64,000 nucleotides of DNA, from contig JBKEET010000001.1 of assembly GCA_047777475.1 (NCBI GenBank), positions 1 to 64,000 on the forward strand, in the 5' to 3' direction. This DNA is from Sutterella sp047777475. Its GTDB lineage: Bacteria > Pseudomonadota > Gammaproteobacteria > Burkholderiales > Burkholderiaceae_F. Shown here piece by piece: positions 27,532 through 36,856 of the stretch (position 1 is its first letter; every line of letters begins with the position of its first letter). Both the position numbers and the translations under genes were made by a program. The notes beneath the pieces were generated by a model, which saw only the letters and a program-made list of their open reading frames with translations, did no database searches and had not been told where the DNA came from.

Positions 27532-28803
27532 ATGTCTGTCTCTTTCTGGTTTGCTATTGCGGTGGTCTGCGTCACCGTCTGGGCGCTCGTCAAGCGCTAC
27601 GAAACGCGCCTCGTGCTGCTGCTCGCCGGCTTTGCCATGGCGATCTTCGCACTCGATCCGATGCAGGCTTTCACCCAGTTCGACAAGTCGATGACCCGCG
27701 GCTCGCTGATCATCGCGATCTGCTCGGCCATGGGCTTCGCCGCCGTCGTCTCGCTCACGAAGTGCGACGTGCACCTGGTTGCCCTGCTGATGAGGCCGCT
27801 GCGCCGCCTCGGCATCTTCCTGCTGCCGGCCTGCATGGCGGTCACCTCGCTTTGCTCGCTCGCCATTCCCTCGACGGCCGGCCTCTGCGCGGCCGTCGGC
27901 CCGTCGATGATCCCGATCCTGATCCGCTCGGGCTTCAAGCCGGCCATGGCCGCCGCCGCGGTCGTCGGCTCCGTGACGGCAGCGCTCTATAACCCGGGCG
28001 TTTCGCACAACGTCTTCGTGGCCAAGCTCGCCAACATGGAAGTGATGGACCTGATCCGCCATTTCAGCGGCACCACGCTCGCCATCATCGTGCTCGTGAT
28101 CGTCGGCATGACGCTCATCTGCTTCATCTACCGCGACTACAAGAAGCCCGAGCAGGGCACCGTCGCCGACGCCTTCGAGACCTCGGGCGCGAGCAACCTG
28201 CCGAAGAAGGTGAATTTCTTCTACGCCATCGCGCCGCTCGTCCCCGTGGCGATCCTGCTCTACGTCTCGATTTTCACAACCATGAAGATGAGCGTCGCGA
28301 CCGCCATGCTGATCGGCTCGGCCTACGCTGTGATCGTCACGCGCAGCGACCCGCAGGAAGTGACCCGCAAGTTCTTTGACGGCATGGGCACGGGCTACGC
28401 GAAGATCCTCGGCATCATCATCGCCGCCGGCGTGTTCGCCGCGGGCCTCAAGGCCGCGGGCGTCATCGACGTCCTTGTCCAGGCGCTCACCAACTCCAAC
28501 GAGTGGGCAAAGGTGGGCGGCGCCCTCGGGCCCTACGTGCTCGGCATCCTCACCGGTTCCGGCGACGCCGCGACGTTCGCCTTCAACGAGGCGGTGACGC
28601 CGCACGCCCCCGAATTCGGCATGTCGATCGAATCCCTCGGCTACCTCGCCGTGTACGCGGGCAACTTCGGCCGCATCAGCTCCCCGCTCTGCGGCGGCCT
28701 GATCCTCGTGGCCGGCATCGCTGCGGTGAACCCGCTCGACATCGTCAAGCGCACGGCTCCCGTGATGGCCGCAGGCCTGATCATGACCTACTTCATCCTC
28801 TGA
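27532..28803 (+). CDS. dcuC: C4-dicarboxylate transporter, DcuC family
   Basis: A 423-residue integral membrane carrier with about 12 hydrophobic segments. The sequence follows the DcuC/UPF0126-like ion transporter pattern: conserved 'SLAIPSTAGLCAAVGPSMIP' in the first half and 'GSGDAATFAFNEAVTPHAPEFG' in the second, the internal repeat that binds substrate. DcuC proteins exchange fumarate, malate and succinate during anaerobic growth. The porin gene follows 47 bp downstream on the same strand, and a GntR regulator lies convergent after that, so this is a likely uptake module. Confidence 0.88.
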   Translation: MSVSFWFAIAVVCVTVWALVKRYETRLVLLLAGFAMAIFALDPMQAFTQFDKSMTRGSLIIAICSAMGFAAVVSLTKCDVHLVALLMRPLRRLGIFLLPACMAVTSLCSLAIPSTAGLCAAVGPSMIPILIRSGFKPAMAAAAVVGSVTAALYNPGVSHNVFVAKLANMEVMDLIRHFSGTTLAIIVLVIVGMTLICFIYRDYKKPEQGTVADAFETSGASNLPKKVNFFYAIAPLVPVAILLYVSIFTTMKMSVATAMLIGSAYAVIVTRSDPQEVTRKFFDGMGTGYAKILGIIIAAGVFAAGLKAAGVIDVLVQALTNSNEWAKVGGALGPYVLGILTGSGDAATFAFNEAVTPHAPEFGMSIESLGYLAVYAGNFGRISSPLCGGLILVAGIAAVNPLDIVKRTAPVMAAGLIMTYFIL

Positions 28804-28850
28804 ACGAGCCTCCGGCTCACTTTCCCTCATTGATCCATCAGGAGAACAAC

Positions 28851-29966
28851 ATGTCTCACCCCGCCCTCAGGCCGCTCGCCCTCGCCGTTGCGCTTCTCGC
28901 GGCCGCTGCCTCCGCTTCCGCCGCCGACGTGCGCATTTACGGACGCATGGACTCCGGCCTGCTTTACCAGCACAATTTCGGCGATTCCGCCGCGGCCGAC
29001 GACTCTTTCACGATGAACTCCGGCCTCAACACCGCGTCCCGCTGGGGCATCCGCGGCAGCGAGAAGCTTTCCGCCGACACGACCGTTTGGTTCCAGCTCG
29101 AAAACCGCTACCTTTCCGACGACGGCTCGTTCAAGACCTTCACCAAGGGCAAGGACGGCCGCATGTTCGGCGGCCACGCGCTCCTCGGCGTCACGTCCTC
29201 CTGGGGCGAGTTCGCCGCGGGCCGCACCTCGGGCATCACCTCGGGCTCGGGCCGCTACGACGTGCTCTGGATGACGGACGCCTTCGGCGGCGGCACGGTC
29301 GGCAGGGGCAACGCGCCCGTCAAGGCCGGCCGCTACGACAACATGCTCGTTTACCGCACGCCGATGTTCTCGGGCTTCCAGGCGACGTTCCAGTACTCGC
29401 TGAAAACGGAAAGCTACGACGAAGGCGACGAGTCGACGAGCGACGTGGACCGCTACTACGGCGCGGGCCTCGCCTACAAGGGCCAGAAGCTCAAGGCCGC
29501 CCTGGTCTACGAAGGCGCTTTCTGGGGCCATAAGACGCAGATCGCCGCCGGTGCGGACCAGTCCTGGAAGATGGTCACCCTCGGCGCCGGCTACCGCTTC
29601 GAGCCGGTCACCGTTTACGGCATGGCGCAGTATTTCTCGGGCCTCAACCAGATCGACGGCTTCACGGCCTCGCGCGAGCTTTCCCAGATTGAAGGCTATG
29701 CGCTCTCGCTCGGCGCCGAATTCTGGTTCGGTCCCTCGTCCTGGAAGAACATGGTCTATTACAAGGACTACAAGAACAAGTACAGCGACAGCGAGGATTT
29801 CGACGGCCAGACGTTCGGCATCGGCTCCAAGTTCGTCTACCGTCCGAGCAAGAGAGTCGAGTTTTACGTCGGCGCCGGCTATACCCAGTACGACCGCGTC
29901 AGCAGCGGCGACGTGCTGACCGACAAGGAAGTCAACGCCTATGGGGGCACGACGATTTATTTCTAA
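28851..29966 (+). CDS. Gram-negative general porin
   Basis: A 371-residue outer-membrane protein. It has a Sec signal peptide ending SASA-ADV, then the betaproteobacterial porin start VRIYGRMDSGLLY. Typical porin blocks follow: 'SRWGIRGSEKLS' and FQLENRYLSDDGSF near residues 60-95, then alternating beta strands to a C-terminal aromatic (TTIYF). It would form a trimeric 16-strand diffusion channel. AGGAG at 28840-28844 supports ATG 28851. Co-transcription with dcuC is likely, suggesting uptake of dicarboxylates. Confidence 0.9.
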   Translation: MSHPALRPLALAVALLAAAASASAADVRIYGRMDSGLLYQHNFGDSAAADDSFTMNSGLNTASRWGIRGSEKLSADTTVWFQLENRYLSDDGSFKTFTKGKDGRMFGGHALLGVTSSWGEFAAGRTSGITSGSGRYDVLWMTDAFGGGTVGRGNAPVKAGRYDNMLVYRTPMFSGFQATFQYSLKTESYDEGDESTSDVDRYYGAGLAYKGQKLKAALVYEGAFWGHKTQIAAGADQSWKMVTLGAGYRFEPVTVYGMAQYFSGLNQIDGFTASRELSQIEGYALSLGAEFWFGPSSWKNMVYYKDYKNKYSDSEDFDGQTFGIGSKFVYRPSKRVEFYVGAGYTQYDRVSSGDVLTDKEVNAYGGTTIYF

Positions 29967-30041
29967 TCCCTGTCCAAGGGAAGGCGCCCGCGCTCTCTCA
30001 CGGTGCGCCTTTCAGCTCTCCGCCCTTTGAAGAAGAGCTTT

Positions 30042-30072
30042 GCCGCCCGTTTCTGACGCGGGCGGCTTTTTT
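30042..30072 (+). terminator. Terminator of the dcuC-porin unit
   Basis: Hairpin GCCGCCCG / CGGGCGGC followed by six T. It lies between two convergent genes and overlaps the gntR stop. Confidence 0.85.
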
Positions 30073-30816
30073 AACTGATGCGGTAGTGATAGTGCCGCGT
30101 GATCGAGCGCTGCAGGCGGCACTCCACGGGACGGCCGCCGAGCGTCCTCGAGCAGCGGCGGACTTCGATGACGGGCATCGGCTCCGGCAGGCCGAAGCGG
30201 CGGCAGAGATCCGGGTCGAGCAGCACCGCGCGGGCCGTTTCCTCGGAGGAGACGATCGTCACGCCGCATTCGCGCTGGTAGAACGCATAGAGAAGCTTTT
30301 CCGGATGATGCATGAGGCTTTCGGCCGTGAGCTTCGCGAAGTCCGCCTGCGGCAGCCAAATGTCGTCGAAAGTGACGGGCTCCTTGCCCGACATGAGGAC
30401 GCGGGCGGCGTGGATCACCGTGCGCCGGTCGGGAGGCGCAGGGTTTCGCGCACCGTTTCGGGCGGCAGCATCGTCTTGAATTCCAGGAGCTCGGCCCCGG
30501 TCGCCACCGCGGCGAAGGCGGGGTCGTCCGCTTCGAGGCGCACGAAGCGCTCCATGACGCGCCGCTGCTCGGCGGAAAATTCCGCGACGAACGAACCTCT
30601 TCCCTGACGCCGGATGACGATGCCTTCGCTTACGAGGATCTGCATGGCCCGGCGCACGGTGCCCTGGCTGACGCCGAACGAGGCTGCGAGCTCCGCTTCG
30701 TTGGGGAGCATCTCGCCGGGGCGCCATTCGCCGCGGCGGATCTTGTCGGCGAGCAGCTGGCTGACCTGCTCAAAAAGCGTTTCTTTTTTCGGCAGCGGCA
30801 GAACGAAGTCGGACAC
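30071..30816 (-). pseudogene. GntR/HutC-type regulator with UTRA domain, frameshifted
   Basis: A transcriptional regulator read in two frames. The first (from 30816) holds the winged helix-turn-helix 'PNEAELAASFGVSQGTVRRA' and the beginning of the effector domain, ending at TGA 30415. The second frame continues the UTRA domain ('LMSGKEPVTFDDIWLPQADF') to 30071. One base gained or lost near 30416-30425 separates them; joined, the protein is about 248 residues, the usual length. Given other frameshifts in conserved genes of this window, it may be intact in reality. It probably responds to a small acid and controls the neighbouring transport genes. Confidence 0.8.
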
Positions 30817-31004
30817 GGGGGCCTCCGGTTGTTCAAATTGCTTTTATTTTAGAGACAAGCGGCCGCGGTTCCTTCAGAGTTTCTGCTTAATCCCTCGTCC
30901 GCAGCGCTTTCGGACACACGGGACCGGGACGGAACGCTTCGCGGAGCATGCGGAAGGGAACGCCCGCGGGCAGGGCGATTCAAAAGGGCCCTGAGGTGCG
31001 AAAC

Positions 31005-31068
31005 AAGCCGGAAGGAATCTTCCGGCTTCGGGACAGGCGGCGCAGAAGGCCGCGGGGGCCTTCTGCGC
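31005..31068 (-). terminator. Double hairpin after autotransporter AT-B
   Basis: Two hairpins follow the AT-B stop on the minus strand: GCGCAGAAGGCC / GGCCTTCTGCGC (31040-31068) and AAGCCGGAAG / CTTCCGGCTT (31005-31028). The second resembles the terminators of AT-C and AT-D. Confidence 0.6.
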
Positions 31069-31079
31069 AGGCGAGGCGA

Positions 31080-33455
31080 TCAGAACGCCCAGCGGAAGCC
31101 GGCGTTGACCTGCCACTCCGTTTCGACGTCGCCGCCCGCGCTCTTTTCGACGTCGGCGTAGAAGAAGACGTTCTTGCGGAGCGTGAAGTCCGCGCCGATG
31201 CCGTAGGTGAACCACGTGTCGCCCGCGTCGGCGTCGCGGCTGTAAACGTCGTCGTTGCCCGTGAGGATGACGGACCGGTCGCCCGAGAACTCGCGGTAGA
31301 CGTCGGCCTTGAGGTAGACCTTCGAGGGGGCGAGGTCCTCGGAGAAGCGGAAGTCGCGTCCGAAGCGCACGCCGGCTCGGCCGATCAGGCTGTCGGCGGA
31401 GCCCTGGTCCACGCGGATGCCGTTTGAGAGCGTGTAGCTCGCGCTCGAAAGGTGCGTGTAGACGAGCTGCAGCTCGGGCTCAAGAGAGAAGCCGGCGCCG
31501 AGTTCGAAGCGCTTGCCGCCTTCGGCCGAGATCGACCAGGCATTGTCGCTGTAGGAGGCCTTGGCGGTTTCGCCGCGGCTCACGACCTTGTACTCGTCCT
31601 TGAGGTGCGAGAAGCGGCCGATCAGGTCGGCGTAAAAGCCCTTGTCGTTGTACCAGGAGACGTAAACGGAAGCGCCCGCCGTGTCGACGTCGCCCGAGCC
31701 GGCCGTGAATTTCGCGTCGTGCTCGGCCGTGTGCAGCGCCGCACCGAAGAGGTAGGTGCCCGAGCCATTATCCGGTCGGTACGCGTAGTCGGCGCCGAGC
31801 TGGTAGAACTGGTAGTTGCTGCGGAAGCTGCCGTTGGTGTCGGAGGTCATGCGGCCCGCCTTGACGCGCACCCAGAGGCCCGCGGCATCGTCGCCGTAGC
31901 GGCGGATTTCGCCGAGGCGCTTGTTGAGGGTGTCGAGCTCGAGGAACGAGGTGGCCGCGGCAAAGTTAAGCGCCGCATCCGAGATCGCGACGTCGGAGGC
32001 ATCGGAGAGGTCCTTCTGCAGGCCCACGATGTACCAGTTGGTGCCGTTCAGGTTTTCGTCGGTCGCGACGACGTTCGTGTCGAGGAGCGGCGTGTAGTCG
32101 TAGACGAAGCCGTCGCTCAGCTGCGTCGTTTCGGCATAGGCGCTGAAGGTGACCGTGGTCGGCACGTCGGCAAACCAGATCGGGTTGTCGTAGCTCACGC
32201 CCTCGAGCTTCGTGGTGTCGACCGCCAACACGTAAAACGAACCGCCGTTCTCCGACTTAGCATACAGAAAGTCGTTGTGCCCTTCGACGGCTTCGCGCGT
32301 GATGTCCTGGCCTTCCCAGTCTTCGTCCTCCACTTCGTAGCTCGGGGTGGCGAGGGGGCCGCTCTCGTTGGAGGCGGTAAGGTCCATGATGAAGATGCCG
32401 CCCTCGCCCGACAGGTTCGCAACGGAAAGCTGCTGCGTGAGGCCGATATTGCCGGTGTGGAGGTTGAAGCCGTGCAGGTTCACGATGCCGCCGTCGCTCA
32501 CGACGAGGTTCTGCATGACTTCGATCGGGAGGTCGGGCACCCACTGCGCGCCGTTCGAGAGCATGACGGTGAGGTTGCTCTCCGAGGAAAGGTTCGTGCC
32601 GTGGCCGTGCCAGTAGGAGTCGGAGTCATCGAGGTTCACCGTCATGGTGCCCTGCTTGGCGTCCAGGTTGCCGAGCAGCTGCACGGTGTGCCCGCCCGAG
32701 AGATTGACGTAAAGCTCGCCGCCGCTCTTGGCCGAGAGCGCGTCGTTCTTGCTCATGCCGGGGCCGTAGTCGCTGCTGTAGGCTTCGGTAAGCCCGTCGA
32801 CGAGGATCGTGTTGACGTAGGTGTCGCCGTTGAGGTTGATGACATTGCCTTCGCCGCGGGCGTAAACGCCGTTGTTGGCGACCGTGCCCGTATCCTGGTA
32901 TTCGCTCGAGACGGTCACGATGCTGCGGATGTAAAGGTCGCCGACGTTGACGGTCGTCGGTGTCCAAGAGCCGTCGCTGTTTTCGACAACCTGCAGGGCC
33001 GTGGGATTCAAGACGGCAGAGCTGTTCGACGTGAGTTCGAAATCGGCGTAGTACGAATCGATGTTGACGGTGACCTGATCGAGGCTGCTTGACTCCCAGC
33101 CGAATATGCCTAGGCCGCTGATGGCCCCGTAGGCGTTGAAATCGCCTGACATCGTCATGTGCATGTCGCCGAAATGGAAGGTTCCGTCGGAGGAGCCCGA
33201 AAGGTGGCTGTCGTAGAAGGCCGCTAGGTAGTAGAAACCGGAGGAGCCTCCGTCGACCGTCATGTCGGCGGTGTAAATGCCGTTTTCGGACGAGAGCGTG
33301 TAGCTCGAGCCCGGCAGCACCGTCGGCGAGGAGACCGTGCCGCTGTAGGAATAGTCGGCCGAGGCTTGGGCGGAAAGAAGGCAGAGCGCGGCGGCAACCG
33401 CGGAGAAGAGGGGGGCTTTGGCCCTCCCTGTCAGGGGGATGGAAAGTTTTTTCAT
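31080..33455 (-). CDS. Autotransporter AT-B
   Basis: A Type V surface protein of 791 residues. The start is ATG 33455 (MKKLSIPLTGRAKAP), giving a signal peptide cleaved after AQASA. The passenger (to about 480) is a beta-helix with a characteristic 'SNGAQWVPDLPIEVMQNL' block. The C-terminal 270 residues form the barrel, starting near LNKRLGEIRRYGDDAAGLW and ending WQVNAGFRWAF. AT-C and AT-D share nearly the whole protein except the first 180 mature residues. It is preceded by the shared leader element and operator-like motif. Confidence 0.92.
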   Translation of the reverse strand: MKKLSIPLTGRAKAPLFSAVAAALCLLSAQASADYSYSGTVSSPTVLPGSSYTLSSENGIYTADMTVDGGSSGFYYLAAFYDSHLSGSSDGTFHFGDMHMTMSGDFNAYGAISGLGIFGWESSSLDQVTVNIDSYYADFELTSNSSAVLNPTALQVVENSDGSWTPTTVNVGDLYIRSIVTVSSEYQDTGTVANNGVYARGEGNVINLNGDTYVNTILVDGLTEAYSSDYGPGMSKNDALSAKSGGELYVNLSGGHTVQLLGNLDAKQGTMTVNLDDSDSYWHGHGTNLSSESNLTVMLSNGAQWVPDLPIEVMQNLVVSDGGIVNLHGFNLHTGNIGLTQQLSVANLSGEGGIFIMDLTASNESGPLATPSYEVEDEDWEGQDITREAVEGHNDFLYAKSENGGSFYVLAVDTTKLEGVSYDNPIWFADVPTTVTFSAYAETTQLSDGFVYDYTPLLDTNVVATDENLNGTNWYIVGLQKDLSDASDVAISDAALNFAAATSFLELDTLNKRLGEIRRYGDDAAGLWVRVKAGRMTSDTNGSFRSNYQFYQLGADYAYRPDNGSGTYLFGAALHTAEHDAKFTAGSGDVDTAGASVYVSWYNDKGFYADLIGRFSHLKDEYKVVSRGETAKASYSDNAWSISAEGGKRFELGAGFSLEPELQLVYTHLSSASYTLSNGIRVDQGSADSLIGRAGVRFGRDFRFSEDLAPSKVYLKADVYREFSGDRSVILTGNDDVYSRDADAGDTWFTYGIGADFTLRKNVFFYADVEKSAGGDVETEWQVNAGFRWAF

Positions 33456-33871
33456 AGTTGTTGATCCGAGTGTCAGGGGCTCGAAAGATGACAACGTTTT
33501 TTCTGTGGTCCTGCCGAGTGTGTTTTTGCCTGCGGGGGGATGGCCGCATGCGTTTTTTCGAGAAAGGACACAAAAAAAATCGTTAATGCAATGATAATCG
33601 ACTTTCCAAGTATTTCAATACTGTTCTTATTCTTTAGACTGAATTCACATAGTTATTAATACCTCTGTTTAGGTATGAATAATGACAGATATGTCATCTG
33701 GCAGTGACAGGGTTTGCGCCGGCTTTCTGCATCGGATTGTTGTGGTATGTAAATCTAAAGATACAAAAAGTTTGACCGTGAATTGTCTCGCAAAACAGGC
33801 CGCGCCGGACTGAGCCGGAGCAGCCGGAAAACGCCCGCCGGCGAGCTGCTGGGGTCGTGTTCGCAGACAAG
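33456..33871 (-). promoter_or_regulatory. Upstream region of AT-B
   Basis: About 400 bp, AT-rich at 33580-33760. It contains the leader motif CGAGTGTCAGGGGCTCG (33469-33485 on the plus strand) shared with AT-C and AT-D, and a composite palindromic motif at 33682-33706 (ATGACAG...TGTCAT, then TGGCAGT). No gene seen. Confidence 0.55.
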
Positions 33872-33902
33872 AAAAAAAGCCGGAGGATCGCGCCTCCGGC
33901 TT
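33872..33902 (-). terminator. Terminator of AT-C
   Basis: Hairpin AAGCCGGAGG / CCTCCGGCTT with a run of seven T on the minus strand. Near-identical to that of AT-D. Confidence 0.85.
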
Positions 33903-33968
33903 GAAGGGCCCTGCCTTCGGAAAGCCCCCGGACTTTCCGGCGGGCAGGGCATTAGGGCTTAAAGGAAC

Positions 33969-36356
33969 TCAGAACGCCCAGCGGAAGCCGGCGTTGACCT
34001 GCCACTCGGTGTCGACGTCGCCGCCCGCGCTCTTTTCGACGTCGGCGTAGAAGAACACGTTCTTGCGGAGCGTGAAGTCCGCGCCGATGCCGTACGTGAA
34101 CCACGTGTCGCCCGCGTCGGCCTCGCGGCTGTAAACGTCGTCGTTGCCCGTGAGGATGACGGACCGGTCGCCCGAGAACTCGCGGTAGACGTCCGCCTTG
34201 AGGTAAATCTTCGAAGGCGCGAGGTCTTCGGAGAAGCGGAAGTCGCGCCCGAAGCGCGCGCCGAGGCGCCCGATCAGGCTGTCGGCGGAACCCTGGTCCA
34301 CGCGGATGCCGTTCGAGAGCCGGTAATTGGCCCCGGAGAGGTGCGTGTAGACGAGCTGGACCTCGGGTTCGATCGCGAAGCCCGAGCCGAGTTCGAAGCG
34401 CTTGCCGCCTTCGGCCGAAAGCGACCAGGCGTTGTCGCTGTAAGAGGCCTTGGCCGTCTGGCCGGTGCTGTGAACCTTGTACTCGTCCTTGAGGTGCGTG
34501 TAGCGGCCGATCAGGTCGGCGTAAAAGCCGCTGTCGTTGCACCAGGAAACATAGAGCTAGGCACCCGCCGTGTCGACGTCGCCCGAGCCGGCCGTGAACT
34601 TCGCGTCGTGGTCGGCGGTGTGCACAGCCGCGCCGAAGAGGTAAGTGCCCGAGCCGTTGTCCGGACGGTACGCGTAGTCGGCGCCGAGCTGGTAGAACTG
34701 GTAGTTGCTGCGGAAGCTGCCGTTGGTGTCGGAGGTCATGCGGCCCGCCTTGACACGCACCCAGAGGCCCGCGGCATCGTCGCCGTAGCGGCGGATTTCG
34801 CCCAGGCGCTTGTTGAGGGTGTCGAGCTCGAGGAAGGAAGTGGCCGCGGCGAAGTTGAGCGCCGCGTCGGAAACCGCAACCTCGGTGGCGTCGGAGGGAT
34901 CCTGCTGCAGGCCCACGATGTACCAGTTGGTGCCGTTCAGGTTCTTGGCTGTGTCGGCCGCGACGACGTCGGTGTCGAGCACCGGCGTGTAGTCGTAGAC
35001 GAAGCCGTCGCTCAGCCGCGTCGCTCCGACGACGGGGCTGAAGGAGACCGTTGTCGGCACGTCGGCGAACCAGATCGGGTTTGCGCGGGAGACGCCCTTC
35101 AGTTTCGTCGAGTCGACCGGCAGCAGGTAAAACGAGCCGCCGCTTTCCGACTTCGCATACAGGAAGTCGTTTTGTCCTTCTGTGGCTGCGCTCTGGATGC
35201 CCTCACCTTCCCATGTGTGGTAGGGAAGCACATCTTTTGTATAGGTTGGCACATCAAGCGGACCGCTCTTGTTGGAGGCGGTGAGGTCCATGATGAAGAC
35301 GCCTCCGTTGCCGCTGAGGTTCGCCACGGAGAGTTGCTGCGTGAGGCCGGCCTTGCCGGTGTGGAGGTTGAAGCCGTGCAGGTTCACGATGCCGCCGTTG
35401 TTCACCTCGAGGTTCTGCATGACTTCGATCGGCAGGTCGGGCACCCACTGTGCGCCGTTCGAGAGCTTCACGGTGAGGTCGCTCGCGGAGGAAAGGTTCG
35501 TGCCGTGGCCGTGCCAGTAGGAGTCGGAATTGTCGAGGTTCACCTTCATGGTGCCTTTCCTGGCGTCGAGGTTGCCGAGCAGCTGCACGGTGTGCCCGCC
35601 CCAGAAATTGACGTAAAGCTCGCCGCCGTCTTTGGCCGAGAGCGCGTCGTTCTTGCTGCGGCCCGGGCCGTAGTCGCTGCTGTAGGCTTCGATAAGTCCG
35701 TCGACGAGGTTCGTGTTGACGTAGGTGTCGCCGTTGAGGTAGATGACATTATTCTTGTTGTAGGCGTAAACGCCGTTGTTGGCGACCGAAGACGAATCGC
35801 CCGGAACGGTCACAATGTTGTAGATTGAGACTTTGCCGTTGACGTTGAGGGTCGTCGGTGTAACACAGTCCTTTACCTGCAGTGCGGTGGGATTGATGTG
35901 TTTTTGGTCATTCTTCGTGAGATCGAAATAACTGTAAAACGAATCAATGTTAACGATGATTTGATCAACGGAATTCGACTCCCACCTGAAGATTGCCAGG
36001 CCGCCGATGGTCACCTCGCCTCGGAAATCTCCGGACATTTCCATTGTCATGGGACCGAAATGGAATGTTCCTCCGTTGATGTCCGAAGCCGAAAGGCTAC
36101 TGTTATCGAAATACGCTAAATAGTATTCGCTAGGGCTGCCGTTTTCGACCGTCATTTTCGCGGTGTAGCTGCCGTTTTCGGCTAAGAGTCTGTAATTAGG
36201 CTCAGAGTCGTATGGCAGTTTTGTCGATGCATTGACCGTGTCTTCGTAGAAATAATCTGCCGAGGCCTGTGCGGAAATGAGGCAGAGCGCGGTTGCAACC
36301 GCTGCGAAAAGGGGGGACTTAGACCTTGCGGTCCGGGGGTTAGATTGTTTTCTCAT
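33969..36356 (-). pseudogene. Autotransporter AT-C with amber codon in the barrel
   Basis: A paralogue of AT-B and AT-D. ATG 36356 gives MRKQSNPRTARSKSP with a signal peptide ending AQASA. The frame is open for 599 codons, then TAG at 34557-34559 replaces the Ser codon found in AT-B and AT-D (GA-S-VYV, GA-S-LYA). Beyond it the same frame continues undamaged to the normal terminus WQVNAGFRWAF at 33969, so the whole would be about 795 residues. The stop removes most of the beta-barrel, so the product could not reach the surface unless the codon is read through. The rest shows no decay, so the mutation is recent or an error. Confidence 0.88.
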
Positions 36357-36761
36357 AGTTTTGAACCCGAGTGTCAGGTGCTCGAAAAATGCCAACGTTT
36401 TTCTTTTGGCCGGCCGAGTGTTTGTAGCCTGTGAGGGGATTTCCGTAGGCTGCTTTTCTTTTCTAAAAGGGCCTCAGAAAAACGTCACTTCAATATTACT
36501 AGCATTTTTAAGAATTTCATAGCCTTTCTCCTTCATAAGAAGGATATTGCATGCTTTATTTTTGCCTCTCTTTGGGTACATTTTCTGCCAAAGGTGACAC
36601 TTGGCAGTATGCCGGAGCCGCACCGGCATCCGGTGAAGAAGGAATTTGGAGGAATTGGCAAAGACCGCTTCGCGGCGCTTCTCCGGGGAAGTCATCCTCA
36701 GCGAACGGTGCCGGCGCGGCCTGTCGGCACATGGAAGCGGGACGGCTGTGAAGCCGACAAG
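36357..36761 (-). promoter_or_regulatory. Upstream region of AT-C
   Basis: Contains the shared leader motif CGAGTGTCAGGTGCTCG (36369-36385) and the inverted repeat TGCCAA...TTGGCA (36586-36606) with GGTGACAC between. No gene seen. Confidence 0.55.
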
Positions 36762-36791
36762 AAAAAAGCCGGAGGAGCGTGCCTCCGGCTT
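36762..36791 (-). terminator. Terminator of AT-D
   Basis: Hairpin AGCCGGAGGCA / TGCCTCCGGCT-like with a T-run on the minus strand. The following roughly 65 bp up to the stop codon match the AT-C 3' flank closely. Confidence 0.85.
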
Positions 36792-36856
36792 GAAAGACCC
36801 TGCCTTGGGAAAGCCCCCGGACTATCCGCGGGCAGGGCGTTTGGGCTTAAAGGAAC

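Noticed and set aside
32000..36000. A second phase-variation tract in AT-B, AT-C or AT-D
   Set aside because: Only runs of five to seven G or C occur near their 5' ends, and none changes the frame between start and signal peptide.
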